From Methylopumilus sp036567085 (GTDB taxonomy: Bacteria > Pseudomonadota > Gammaproteobacteria > Burkholderiales > Methylophilaceae), in the NCBI GenBank assembly GCA_036567085.1, contig DATCVG010000078.1, positions 1 through 9,864 of the forward strand: 9,864 bases of DNA, written 5' to 3'. The notes under the pieces were generated by a model, which did not search any database, was not told the DNA's origin, and saw only the letters and a list, made by a program, of their open reading frames with translations. Shown here piece by piece: positions 1 to 6,477 of the stretch; position 1 is the first letter of the stretch; every line of letters begins with the position of its first letter. Both the position numbers and the translations under genes were made by a program.

Positions 1-206
1 AGCTCAAGTCTTTTATCTTCTCTTGATGATATGAGAGAAGCTCTTGTAAAATTAACCACCGTTTGAATTTCTTGAGCTACTGCTTCGGCTCTAGGATCTC
101 TTTCGAAATAATCAAATATGCGGATTGATACAATCTGCGCAATAATGAGCACTGTTGCAATAAGAATAAGAAACCTAGCAAGAAGTGTATTGGGAATAAA
201 TTTCAA
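1..206 (-). CDS. envZ: EnvZ-like sensor histidine kinase, N-terminal part (cut by window edge)
   Basis: This is the start of a membrane sensor kinase that would phosphorylate the OmpR-type regulator just upstream. The 68 visible codons begin MKFIPNTLLARF, followed by a hydrophobic transmembrane helix at about residues 8-28. A sensor-side segment containing FERDPRAEAVAQE and VVNFTRASL follows, resembling the N-terminus of betaproteobacterial EnvZ-type kinases. The HAMP, phospho-histidine and ATPase domains lie outside the window. The proposed start is TTG at 206-204, whose last two bases are the first two of the TGA stop of the regulator (TTGA overlap), so translation is probably coupled. No ATG is available near this position in frame. 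I see the frame, the helix and the overlap directly. The kinase identity rests on gene order and resemblance, because no catalytic motif is visible. Confidence 0.75.
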   Translation of the reverse strand, partial: MKFIPNTLLARFLILIATVLIIAQIVSIRIFDYFERDPRAEAVAQEIQTVVNFTRASLISSREDKRLE

Positions 207-922
207 TGTGTAGTATCACCATCTGGAACAAAAATATATCCGAAGCCCCACATGGTCTGAAGAAATTTGGGGCTTGTATGATCTTCTTCTAGAATTTTTC
301 TTAATCTTGAGATCTGAACATCGATACTTCTATCAAAAACATCAAGTTCTCGCCCTTTTGCCAATTGCATAATTTGATCGCGAGACAAGGGCTGGCGGGG
401 ATGATCAATAAATACTTTTAATAATTCAAATTCACCAGATGTAATACTAATAGGAACCCCGTTTTTTGTGAGGCTTCTCGTGTCTGAACTAAATATAAAA
501 GGACCAAACGCTATGTTTTCAGACGTTGAGTTTTGGGTTTGTTTTAATTCATTTCGTCTTAATACAGCATTAATACGTGCCAAAAGCTCTCTAGGGTTAA
601 ATGGTTTTGATACATAATCATCTGCCCCCATTTCCAAGCCGACAATACGGTCAATTTCATCTCCTTTTGCTGTCAGAATAATAATAGGAGTGAAATTTCC
701 TGAACCTCTTAATCTTTGACATATAGCAAGCCCACTTTCTTCCGGCATCATAAGGTCAAGGATAATGAGGCTAACTTGGTGGTTAGCAATAAATAAATCC
801 ATTTCCTTGCCGCCATTGGCTGTATGGACGTTCAAGCCTTGATCTATAAGATATTGACTTGTGAGATCTCTTATTTTTGGATCGTCATCAACAATTAAAA
901 TGGATGCTGGATTGATTGCCAT
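203..922 (-). CDS. ompR: OmpR-type DNA-binding response regulator
   Basis: A 239-residue two-domain response regulator, the same length as E. coli OmpR and closely similar throughout. The receiver domain covers about residues 7-122, with acidic-pocket residues D12 and D13, phospho-acceptor D56 in ILDLMMP, T84, and K106 in KPFNPRELLARI. The winged-helix DNA-binding domain (about 135-235) has the OmpR signatures TSGEFELLK, RSIDVQISRLRK and WGFGYIFVPDG. It likely controls envelope or osmotic-response genes as in the OmpR family; its targets here are unknown. The ATG at 922 matches the family N-terminus, although the upstream bases hold no clear Shine-Dalgarno sequence. The sensor kinase follows with a 4-base overlap. 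The intergenic region upstream carries inverted repeats that may be used for autoregulation. Confidence 0.95.
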   Translation of the reverse strand: MAINPASILIVDDDPKIRDLTSQYLIDQGLNVHTANGGKEMDLFIANHQVSLIILDLMMPEESGLAICQRLRGSGNFTPIIILTAKGDEIDRIVGLEMGADDYVSKPFNPRELLARINAVLRRNELKQTQNSTSENIAFGPFIFSSDTRSLTKNGVPISITSGEFELLKVFIDHPRQPLSRDQIMQLAKGRELDVFDRSIDVQISRLRKILEEDHTSPKFLQTMWGFGYIFVPDGDTTH

Positions 923-1089
923 GAGTTTAATCTAGATCAGTTAGTACAAAATGAACTTAATATATCAGTTTACATCATAAGTAATTATGATCCATTGTTA
1001 CAAATAGAAACAAATATGCATATTTTTGTAATAAAGTATTTACATTTAAGCTTGAATATAACATTCCTTTCCAGATAAAAATCAATCAA
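923..1089. promoter_or_regulatory. Divergent ompR / EF-hand gene control region with inverted repeats
   Basis: This AT-rich 167-base region holds the start signals of two divergent genes. An inverted repeat with 7-base arms, ATCATAA-GTAA-TTATGAT, lies at 974-991. A 14-base perfect palindrome, AAATATGCATATTT, lies at 1012-1025. A third pair, TTACAAA at 998-1004 and TTTGTAA at 1025-1031, partly overlaps it. For ompR, a minus-strand TATATT at 959-964 could be a -10 box; its -35 position would fall inside the first repeat, and no good -35 hexamer is seen. For the EF-hand gene, TATAAC at 1057-1062 is a possible -10 box, also without a good -35. The repeats are seen directly; their use as operators is inferred. 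Confidence 0.45.
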
Positions 1090-1596
1090 TTGCATAATTT
1101 TTTAAAATCTTTTTTATTTTGTTTTGCTGCGGCTTTTGGCCTCTCATTGGACGTATTAGCCGGAGCAAATAATCAAGCCCCAAAAGTAGAATCAGAAAAC
1201 AATTCATCAGTTGCTACTGAGCTTTATAAATTAAAAGAAAGTAGCGCTTTATCACCAGAAGAGCGAGCAAGAATTAGGCGAGCCCTTGCTGCATATGCAA
1301 AATCATCAGGTAAAGAAAGTAGCCTCATCGAAGAAAAACAAAGGGAGATGTTAAAAGGTTTGGAATCCCGTTTTATTGCTTGCGATGAAGATAATGATAA
1401 TACCCTTGATCTCCCGGAAACAACAAAATGTTTACCTCAAGTAGCTCGCCAATTTAATCGCCTCGATTTAGACGAGAATGAGGTTATATCTCTAGACGAA
1501 TTGGCTTTCTTAGCAAAAGAATTTGAAAAAAATCATTTGGATAGTAACAAGCGTAAAAACAATCAAGCTTCATCAAATACCAAAACACCGATATAA
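1090..1596 (+). CDS. Small exported EF-hand protein
   Basis: A 168-residue protein with a hydrophobic N-terminal signal peptide, roughly residues 1-25, with a plausible cleavage after the VLAGA region. Two EF-hand calcium loops follow near the C-terminus. Loop 1 is D99-E110 (DEDNDNTLDLPE) and loop 2 is D126-E137 (DLDENEVISLDE). Both keep acidic or amide ligands at positions 1, 3 and 5, a hydrophobic residue at 8 and Glu at 12. Glycine at loop position 6 is replaced by Asn and Glu. Residues 41-95 are charged and predicted helical; the last 20 are polar and Lys/Asn-rich. The start is TTG at 1090; no ATG lies nearby upstream in frame and no Shine-Dalgarno is evident, so the exact start is uncertain. 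It is probably a periplasmic or envelope calcium-binding protein of unknown role. It is transcribed divergently from ompR and precedes the acyltransferase-like gene by 36 bases. Confidence 0.8.
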   Translation: MHNFLKSFLFCFAAAFGLSLDVLAGANNQAPKVESENNSSVATELYKLKESSALSPEERARIRRALAAYAKSSGKESSLIEEKQREMLKGLESRFIACDEDNDNTLDLPETTKCLPQVARQFNRLDLDENEVISLDELAFLAKEFEKNHLDSNKRKNNQASSNTKTPI

Positions 1597-1632
1597 ATTT
1601 CCCTTAGTGATTCTTCGTTAAAATAGATCGCT

Positions 1633-2763
1633 ATGGCGCATATAGAATTTCAATCTAGCTTTAAAAATATTAATCAAAAAGAATGGAATGATCTTACAAA
1701 ATCAAATCCTTTTTTAAGGCTTGAATTTTTTCAATCGCTTGAAGGATCAAATTCCATAGGAGAGGGCACAGGTTGGCACCCTTTTCCGGTAACCGTTACC
1801 CATGAAGAAAAGCTCGTTGGCGCTTCACCTATATTTTTAAAAGAGCACTCTTATGGCGAATATGTATTTGATTGGTCTTGGGCGGAAGCCTATCAGAAAT
1901 ATGGGGAAAGCTATTATCCAAAGATCGTGTCATGCATACCATTTACTCCCGCTTCTGGACCTAGAGTTTTTGGGTTAGACGCGTCAATTAAAAAAAATAT
2001 AGTTTCACAGATAGAAGCGCTAGCCTATAAAAATAAAATGTCATCAAGCCATATTTTATTTTGTGATGAAAGCGAGCCAAACGCATACCTAGATTCAAAA
2101 TGGATGTTAAGAGAAGGCGTACAATTTAAATGGTTTAACAAAAATTACAAAAATTTTGAAGAATTCCTATCTCAGCTTTCTCACGATAAGCGAAAAAAAA
2201 TAAAACAAGAGCGGAAAAAAATTCAGGACTTAGGACTTAAAATTAAAAAAATAAAAGGCCTGGAAATTGTTGAATCAGATTTAGATTTTTTCTATGCTTG
2301 TTATTGCAATACCTATCAAGAACATCACTCGCACCCTTATCTCACACGAAGTTTTTTTAGTCTTATTAGTGAAAGCATGCCTGAGAATATATTGTTAATA
2401 TTGGCATACGGAGAAGATATACCTGTTGCAGGATCATTCTTTATTTATGACGATAAAAATTTATATGGAAGATATTGGGGTTCAAAATCTTTTTATCCTG
2501 GATTGCATTTCGAACTTTCATACTATCAAGGCCAGGAATTTTGTATTGAAAATGAAATAGCTGCATTCGAGGGCGGGGCTCAAGGAGAGCATAAACTCGC
2601 AAGAGGTTTTGAGCCATTTAATACATTTTCATTTCATCGAATTTTTGATGAAAAATTTGAGCATGCAATCAAAGATTTTTTAAGAAGAGAAAAGAATGGA
2701 ATTGATAAGTATACAAACGAACTTAATGAAAGAGCGCCATATAAAACGAATTTTAATCTTTAA
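1633..2763 (+). CDS. FemAB/GNAT-like acyltransferase (COG3146-type, PF04339-like)
   Basis: A 376-residue protein matching the pattern of the proteobacterial family annotated as 'peptidogalycan biosynthesis/recognition' or FemAB-like. Family-like segments include SNPFLRLEFFQSLE (25-38), the VGASPIFLKEHSYGEY strand (62-77), FDWSWAEAY (79-87), PFTPASGPR (103-111) and the C-terminal FEGGAQGEHKLARGFEP (312-328). The fold is expected to be a tandem GNAT-like acyltransferase. Residues 180-215 form a very Lys-rich, probably helical stretch. The substrate is not known: the family name implies peptidoglycan, but members near metabolic genes have varied contexts. ATG at 1633 fits the family N-terminus; the Shine-Dalgarno is weak. 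It lies 36 bases after the EF-hand gene and may be co-transcribed with it. Its stop is only 4 bases from the 3' end of the convergent tRNA gene, leaving no room for a dedicated terminator. Confidence 0.85.
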   Translation: MAHIEFQSSFKNINQKEWNDLTKSNPFLRLEFFQSLEGSNSIGEGTGWHPFPVTVTHEEKLVGASPIFLKEHSYGEYVFDWSWAEAYQKYGESYYPKIVSCIPFTPASGPRVFGLDASIKKNIVSQIEALAYKNKMSSSHILFCDESEPNAYLDSKWMLREGVQFKWFNKNYKNFEEFLSQLSHDKRKKIKQERKKIQDLGLKIKKIKGLEIVESDLDFFYACYCNTYQEHHSHPYLTRSFFSLISESMPENILLILAYGEDIPVAGSFFIYDDKNLYGRYWGSKSFYPGLHFELSYYQGQEFCIENEIAAFEGGAQGEHKLARGFEPFNTFSFHRIFDEKFEHAIKDFLRREKNGIDKYTNELNERAPYKTNFNL

Positions 2764-2767
2764 AAGA

Positions 2768-2844
2768 TGGTGGTGATGGAGAGACTTGAACTCTCGACCT
2801 CAGGATTATGAATCCTGCGCTCTAACCAGCTGAGCTACATCACC
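2768..2844 (-). tRNA. tRNA with anticodon CAU, probably elongator tRNA-Met
   Basis: A full 77-base cloverleaf on the minus strand with encoded CCA (TGG at 2768-2770 on plus). Acceptor GGTGATG (2844-2838) pairs with CATCACC, the discriminator is A, the D-arm is GCTC/GAGC, the anticodon stem CAGGA/TCCTG encloses TTCATAA, and the T-arm GAGAG-TTCAAGT-CTCTC is complete. The anticodon CAT is at 2810-2808. The G1-C72 pair rules out an initiator tRNA. Elongator Met is favoured because the TAGCTCAG-TTAGAGC D-arm and the stem resemble known elongators; tRNA-Ile2 (lysidine-modified CAU) is the alternative. It lies 64 bases after ychF and has its own promoter. Confidence 0.93.
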
Positions 2845-2870
2845 TTTTATGAAACAAAATAAAGCGTTGA

Positions 2871-2899
2871 ATTATATTTTTTTAAACACCTAAAGTCAA
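2871..2899 (-). promoter_or_regulatory. Sigma-70 promoter for tRNA-Met
   Basis: On the minus strand, TTGACT (2899-2894) is followed by a 17-base spacer and a perfect TATAAT (2876-2871). The spacer includes an A7 tract next to the -10 box. This would start transcription about 20 bases upstream of the tRNA 5' end at 2844. It lies entirely between the ychF stop and the tRNA, so the tRNA can be expressed without the upstream operon. It is the closest match to the sigma-70 consensus that I found in the window. Confidence 0.75.
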
Positions 2900-2908
2900 A
2901 GGCTGTTA

Positions 2909-3994
2909 TTAGACGTTAAATCTAAAATGCATAACATCACCATCTTTAACGATGTATTCCTTGCCTTCTAAACGCATTTTCCCAGCTTCTTTAGATTTTT
3001 GTTCGCCATTGTAAACAATGAAATCATCGTAAGAAATAACCTCAGCTCGGATAAAGCCTTTTTCAAAGTCTGTATGAATAACACCAGCAGCTTCAGGCGC
3101 AGTTGCCCCTTTTTTTATAGTCCAGGCCCTTACTTCTTTCACACCTGCTGTGAAGTAAGTTTGTAATCCCAAAAGAGCATAAGCCGACCTGATTACTCTA
3201 TCAAGACCCGGCTCTTCCAATCCTAGCTCAGTTAAGAATATAGCCTTATCCTCGTCTTCTAAATCAGCAATCTCTGCTTCAATTTTTGCGCAAATAGGAA
3301 TAACAGGAAGATTTTCTTTTTGACCTAAAGCTTTCAGTGAGTCGAGAATAGGATTATTAGTAAATCCTGTTTCATTGACATTAGCTACAAACATCACAGG
3401 CTTAACTGTAATTAAACATAAAGGTTTGATAAGTTTTAGTTCGTCATCGTCAAGATTAAAATTTTTAACCAATTTTCCTTGGTCGAGATGAGCAGAAATT
3501 TTTGTCAGAATTGAAACAAGCTGAATGGCTTCTTTATCACCAGATTTTGCTTTTTTATTTTCTCGCTGAAGCGTTTTATCTACCGTTTCCATATCAGCTA
3601 AAATAAGCTCTGTATTGATGACCTCAATATCAGAAAGAGGATCTACCTTGCCAGAAACGTGAACAATGTTGTCATCTTGAAAGCAGCGAACTACATGCAC
3701 TATAGCATCAGTCTCTCTAATATTCGCTAAAAATTTATTACCAAGACCTTCACCTTTTGACGCTCCGGCAACAAGACCTGCGATGTCAACAAATTCTACT
3801 ATAGCTGGCTGTGTTTTTTCTGGATTAACAATAGCTCTGAGTTTTTCAATTCTAGAATCCGGCACTTCTACAATCCCAATATTGGGTTCAATAGTGCAGA
3901 AAGGATAATTTTCTGCAGCAATACTTGCCTTAGTAATCGCATTGAATAGCGTTGATTTTCCAACATTAGGTAATCCAACAATTCCACATTTCAT
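2909..3994 (-). CDS. ychF: Ribosome-associated ATPase YchF (OLA1/Obg family)
   Basis: A 361-residue P-loop protein of the YchF/OLA1 type, which hydrolyses ATP and binds ribosomes; family work links it to translation and to the oxidative stress response. The P-loop GLPNVGKST is at residues 7-15, switch and G3 motif DIAGL at 70-74, and the altered G4 motif NVNE at 205-208 replaces the NKxD of true GTPases, as expected for the ATP-preferring subfamily. A helical coiled-coil insertion spans about 125-180, and the C-terminal TGS domain covers about 278-361 (AAGVIHTDFEKGFIRAEV, ending HFRFNV). ATG at 3994 gives the standard N-terminus MKCGIVGLPN. The gene follows pth by 13 bases, a pairing seen widely in proteobacteria, and probably shares its transcript. 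Confidence 0.97.
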   Translation of the reverse strand: MKCGIVGLPNVGKSTLFNAITKASIAAENYPFCTIEPNIGIVEVPDSRIEKLRAIVNPEKTQPAIVEFVDIAGLVAGASKGEGLGNKFLANIRETDAIVHVVRCFQDDNIVHVSGKVDPLSDIEVINTELILADMETVDKTLQRENKKAKSGDKEAIQLVSILTKISAHLDQGKLVKNFNLDDDELKLIKPLCLITVKPVMFVANVNETGFTNNPILDSLKALGQKENLPVIPICAKIEAEIADLEDEDKAIFLTELGLEEPGLDRVIRSAYALLGLQTYFTAGVKEVRAWTIKKGATAPEAAGVIHTDFEKGFIRAEVISYDDFIVYNGEQKSKEAGKMRLEGKEYIVKDGDVMHFRFNV

Positions 3995-4007
3995 AATTTA
4001 TTTTTCT

Positions 4008-4583
4008 TTATTTATTGGTATGAAGATTGAGCATAGCTTTTTCAAATTGACCTGATGCAATTTCTTTAAAAAGCTGACTGCTTATTTCTATAGATTCATC
4101 AATGAGAGCTCTCTCTTTGGATGAAGGATTTTTTAACACATAATCTATAACTAAATGTTTTTCACCCGGGTGCCCAATACCAATCTTTAAGCGCCAAAAA
4201 TCTTGTGAGTTAATAGAAGTAAATATACTTTTGAGACCATTATGTCCTCCGTGACTGCCACCAAATTTTAGTTTAGCTTGTCCAATATCTATATCAAGAT
4301 CGTCATGAATCACAAGAATTTCATTTGGCTTTATTTTGTAAAACTTTGTAATTGCTGCAAGTGCTTTTCCACTATCATTCATAAATGTATTGGGCTTTGC
4401 AAAATAAAATTCTTCTGTATTAGAAGATTTTCCAAAACTTGAGAAAAATTTATCGTTATTTTGTAATTTGATATTTTGTTGCTGAGCGACAAGATCGATC
4501 CACCAAAAACCTGCATTGTGTCTGGTGTCAGTATACTTTTCGCCAGGATTCCCGAGGCCTACAAATAATTTAATTTGACTCAT
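4008..4583 (-). CDS. pth: Peptidyl-tRNA hydrolase
   Basis: A 191-residue cytosolic enzyme that releases tRNA from peptidyl-tRNAs dropped by ribosomes. It aligns along its length with E. coli Pth (194 residues). Key residues visible are N12 in GLGNPG, catalytic H22 in TRHNAG, N69 in KPNTFMN, and D94 in VIHDDLD. The glycine-rich GGSHGGHNGLKS segment and the RLKIGIGHPG motif are intact. ATG at 4583 gives the expected MSQIKLFVGLGNPG start. The immediate upstream sequence is unusual: the U-tract of a strong hairpin terminator ends 3 bases before the ATG and no Shine-Dalgarno is present. Expression may therefore depend on terminator read-through, RNA processing or a very short leader. ychF follows after 13 bases. 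Confidence 0.97.
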   Translation of the reverse strand: MSQIKLFVGLGNPGEKYTDTRHNAGFWWIDLVAQQQNIKLQNNDKFFSSFGKSSNTEEFYFAKPNTFMNDSGKALAAITKFYKIKPNEILVIHDDLDIDIGQAKLKFGGSHGGHNGLKSIFTSINSQDFWRLKIGIGHPGEKHLVIDYVLKNPSSKERALIDESIEISSQLFKEIASGQFEKAMLNLHTNK

Positions 4584-4628
4584 ATGAAAAAATAAGGCGC
4601 ACTTAATTTAAAAAAAGTGCGCCTTATT
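4584..4628 (-). terminator. Intrinsic terminator between rplY and pth
   Basis: Perfect 14-base arms AATAAGGCGCACTT (4591-4604) and AAGTGCGCCTTATT (4615-4628) enclose a 10-base loop. On the minus strand the hairpin is followed at once by a run of T: six in a row counting the last two stem bases, just before the pth ATG. The plus strand has no such T-run, so the signal acts in the rplY-to-pth direction. Its closeness to the pth start suggests partial termination or attenuation. Confidence 0.85.
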
Positions 4629-4633
4629 CATAT

Positions 4634-4656
4634 CAAAGCTAGATTATTTAGCTTTG
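4634..4656 (-). promoter_or_regulatory. Hairpin straddling the rplY stop codon
   Basis: An inverted repeat with 8-base arms, CAAAGCTA (4634-4641) and TAGCTTTG (4649-4656), has a 7-base loop that contains the rplY TAA. It sits 5 bases upstream of the terminator stem, giving tandem hairpins at the 3' end of the rplY message. A role in 3'-end stability is possible; chance is not excluded, since one arm encodes the final residues. Confidence 0.45.
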
Positions 4657-5339
4657 TCTGATTTAGCATCTTCAGCCGGAGCCGCATCAGCCGCTTTAGC
4701 GCCTTCAGCTGCTGGGGCAGCTGTATCAGCAGCACCTTCTGCTGGCTTAGCTTCAACCTCTTCAACTGCGGCTCTTGGTTTAGCAACAGAAGCCACTGCT
4801 GCATCATTACCATGAGCAAGCTGAACGAATTCGACACCTTCAGGCATCTTAATTTCTGATAAATGAATTGATTGACCAATATCAATTGTTGCCAAATCAA
4901 CTTCAATAAACTCAGGAAGATTTTTTGGTAAGCAAGAAATATTTGCTTCAGTCATAATGTGCGAAACAATACCGCCATTGAGTTTAACGCCTGGAGAAAC
5001 TTCAGCATTAATAAAATGGAAAGGCACTTTAACGTGGATTTTTTCATTTTCATTAACACGCTGAAAGTCAATATGCTGAATTGTATTTCTCACAGGATGC
5101 ATTTGATAGTCTCTTAATAAGACAGCTTCTTTATTGCCTTCTAAATTAAGCGTTAAGATCGACGCATGAAATGCTTCATGTCTAAATTGTAAAAATAAAG
5201 ATTTTTGTTCAAGGTCAAGAGAGATGGGCTCTTTGCCGCCTCCATATAAAATTCCAGGAACACTTCCAGCGTGGCGAAGACGGCGGCTCGCACCCGTACC
5301 TTTCACATCACGTTTTGTTGCACTAATTTCAATTTTCAT
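4644..5339 (-). CDS. rplY: Ribosomal protein bL25, long TL5/CTC form
   Basis: A 231-residue protein of the large ribosomal subunit that binds 5S rRNA. The L25 domain is at about residues 4-92, including RDVKGTGASRRLRHAGSVPG and ILYGG near the N-terminus. The TL5/CTC C-terminal beta domain is at about 100-185 (VKVPFHFINAEVSPGVKLNGG). This is the two-domain form rather than the short 94-residue L25 of E. coli. Residues 190-231 are a low-complexity Ala/Glu/Lys/Pro tail, presumably disordered and common in betaproteobacterial homologues. ATG at 5339 has a clear Shine-Dalgarno, AGGAG (5350-5346), 6 bases upstream. It follows prs by 74 bases and ends before a strong terminator. Confidence 0.96.
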   Translation of the reverse strand: MKIEISATKRDVKGTGASRRLRHAGSVPGILYGGGKEPISLDLEQKSLFLQFRHEAFHASILTLNLEGNKEAVLLRDYQMHPVRNTIQHIDFQRVNENEKIHVKVPFHFINAEVSPGVKLNGGIVSHIMTEANISCLPKNLPEFIEVDLATIDIGQSIHLSEIKMPEGVEFVQLAHGNDAAVASVAKPRAAVEEVEAKPAEGAADTAAPAAEGAKAADAAPAEDAKSDKAK

Positions 5340-5413
5340 TTACTACTCCTTAATTTAAATCTGCATTCCGCGACCAGACTGCAGCAGTTTGTTGGTCAAC
5401 ATGACCAAATTCA
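5340..5413 (-). promoter_or_regulatory. prs-rplY intergenic leader with competing inverted repeats
   Basis: In transcript order the leader contains TTGGTCA (5408-5402), a 3-base loop and TGACCAA (5398-5392), which form a 7-base-pair hairpin just after the prs stop. About 15 bases on comes TGGTC (5376-5372), which can pair instead with the GACCA of the second arm and would enclose CTGCTGCAG. The two pairings exclude each other. The Shine-Dalgarno AGGAG at 5350-5346 follows. The repeats are seen directly; a regulatory switch, for example in response to ribosomal protein level, is only inferred. Confidence 0.35.
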
Positions 5414-6364
5414 TTACTCCATAAAAAGAGAACTTACGGAGTCGCCTTGGCTTATTCGACGAATCGTTTCTGCCAAAAGCTCAGCAACACTGAGCTGTCT
5501 AATTTTTTTACATGCCATTGCCACCTTACTTAGTGGAATGGTATTTGTTACAACTAATTCATCTAGTTCAGATTCGGTAATAATTTTTGTTGCTTCCCCC
5601 GAAAGAATAGGGTGTGTTGCATAAGCCACTACTTTAATAGCACCATTCTTTTTTAGAGCAGCTGCAGCTTCACAAAGTGTATTTGCAGTATCAACCATGT
5701 CATCAATAATGACGCAGGTTCTATTTTCCACTTCCCCAATAATATTCATCACTTTAGATTCGTTAGGCTTGGGTCTACGTTTGTCAATAATTGCAAGATC
5801 GGAGCCTAATTGTTTAGCGCACGCTCTTGCTCTTACAACACCGCCTACATCGGGTGACACCACCACAAGATTTTTATGGTTTTGTTCAAGCAAATCTTTG
5901 AGAAGTACAGGCGTTGCATATATATTGTCTACAGGAATATCAAAAAATCCCTGAATTTGGTCGGAATGTAGATCCATAGTAAGGAGTCTATTTACACCAA
6001 CACTTGTAAGCATGTTTGCTACAACTTTCGCAGTAATTGCAACGCGCGCAGATCTTGGTCTTCTATCCTGTCTTGAGTAGCCAAGGTAAGGAATTGCCGC
6101 TGTAATTCTTGATGCGGATGATCTCCTAAGGGCATCTACAATCACCATAACTTCCATTAAGTTATCGTTAGTAGGATGGCTTGTAGATTGAAGAACAAAA
6201 ACGTCTCTACCGCGAACATTTTCAAGAAGTTCGACCATAACTTCGCCATCGCTAAAACGGCCTACATCGGCACGCCCAAGGTGAATGTCTAAGTTCCCAG
6301 CCACTTGCTCAGCAAGAAGAGGGTTGGCATTCCCAGTAAATATCATAACGCTATTATTGTCCAA
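5414..6364 (-). CDS. prs: Ribose-phosphate pyrophosphokinase (PRPP synthase)
   Basis: Transfers pyrophosphate from ATP to ribose 5-phosphate to make PRPP for purine, pyrimidine, NAD, histidine and tryptophan synthesis. It has 316 residues, against 315 in E. coli. Seen motifs: FSDGE at 37-41, STSHPTNDNLME at 60-71, SRQDRRPRSAR at 97-107, metal-site H133 in DLHSDQIQGFFD, the catalytic flexible loop with K195 and R197 in DKRRPKPNE, and the PRPP-binding loop DDMVDTANT at 221-229. ANT replaces the GGT of E. coli, as in other betaproteobacterial enzymes I recall. The start is TTG at 6364, supported by AGGA (6376-6373) 8 bases upstream; an in-frame ATG at 6346 has no Shine-Dalgarno and would trim 6 residues. 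It lies 36 bases after tRNA-Gln and is probably in the same transcript. Confidence 0.97.
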   Translation of the reverse strand: MDNNSVMIFTGNANPLLAEQVAGNLDIHLGRADVGRFSDGEVMVELLENVRGRDVFVLQSTSHPTNDNLMEVMVIVDALRRSSASRITAAIPYLGYSRQDRRPRSARVAITAKVVANMLTSVGVNRLLTMDLHSDQIQGFFDIPVDNIYATPVLLKDLLEQNHKNLVVVSPDVGGVVRARACAKQLGSDLAIIDKRRPKPNESKVMNIIGEVENRTCVIIDDMVDTANTLCEAAAALKKNGAIKVVAYATHPILSGEATKIITESELDELVVTNTIPLSKVAMACKKIRQLSVAELLAETIRRISQGDSVSSLFME

Positions 6365-6400
6365 AATCTCGGTCCTAGTTATGAGCGGTCTATTTAAAAA

Positions 6401-6477
6401 TGGCAGGGGAGGAAGGATTCGAACCTTCGCATGCTGGAATCAAAATCCAGTGCCTTAACCAGCTTGGCGACTCCCCT
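6401..6477 (-). tRNA. tRNA-Gln (UUG)
   Basis: A 77-base minus-strand cloverleaf with encoded CCA. Acceptor AGGGGAG (6477-6471) pairs with CTCCCCT, discriminator G precedes CCA, the D-arm region is GCCAAGCTGGTTAAGGC, the anticodon stem-loop is CTGGA-TTTTGAT-TCCAG and the T-arm is GAAGG-TTCGAAT-CCTTC. The anticodon TTG at 6443-6441 reads CAA and CAG. The gene sits 7 bases after the ispE stop and 36 before prs, so it is embedded in a protein-coding transcript and must be cut out by tRNA processing nucleases. Confidence 0.97.

Noticed and set aside
221..229. Altered G4 motif and other deviations as signs of decay in the YchF and Prs proteins (protein-level residues, e.g. Prs 221-229)
   Set aside because: The NVNE motif is normal for the ATP-preferring YchF subfamily, and DDMVDTANT is, as far as I recall, usual in betaproteobacterial Prs; both genes are full length.
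4628..4906. 92-residue minus-strand frame rich in Leu and Gln
   Set aside because: It overlaps the rplY 3' half in another frame; its composition comes from reading the Ala/Glu/Lys-rich tail codons out of frame.
5271..5624. 117-residue plus-strand frame across rplY start and prs end
   Set aside because: Antisense to two well-supported genes, with no recognisable domain or start signal.
5697..5954. 85-residue plus-strand frame
   Set aside because: Antisense shadow inside prs.
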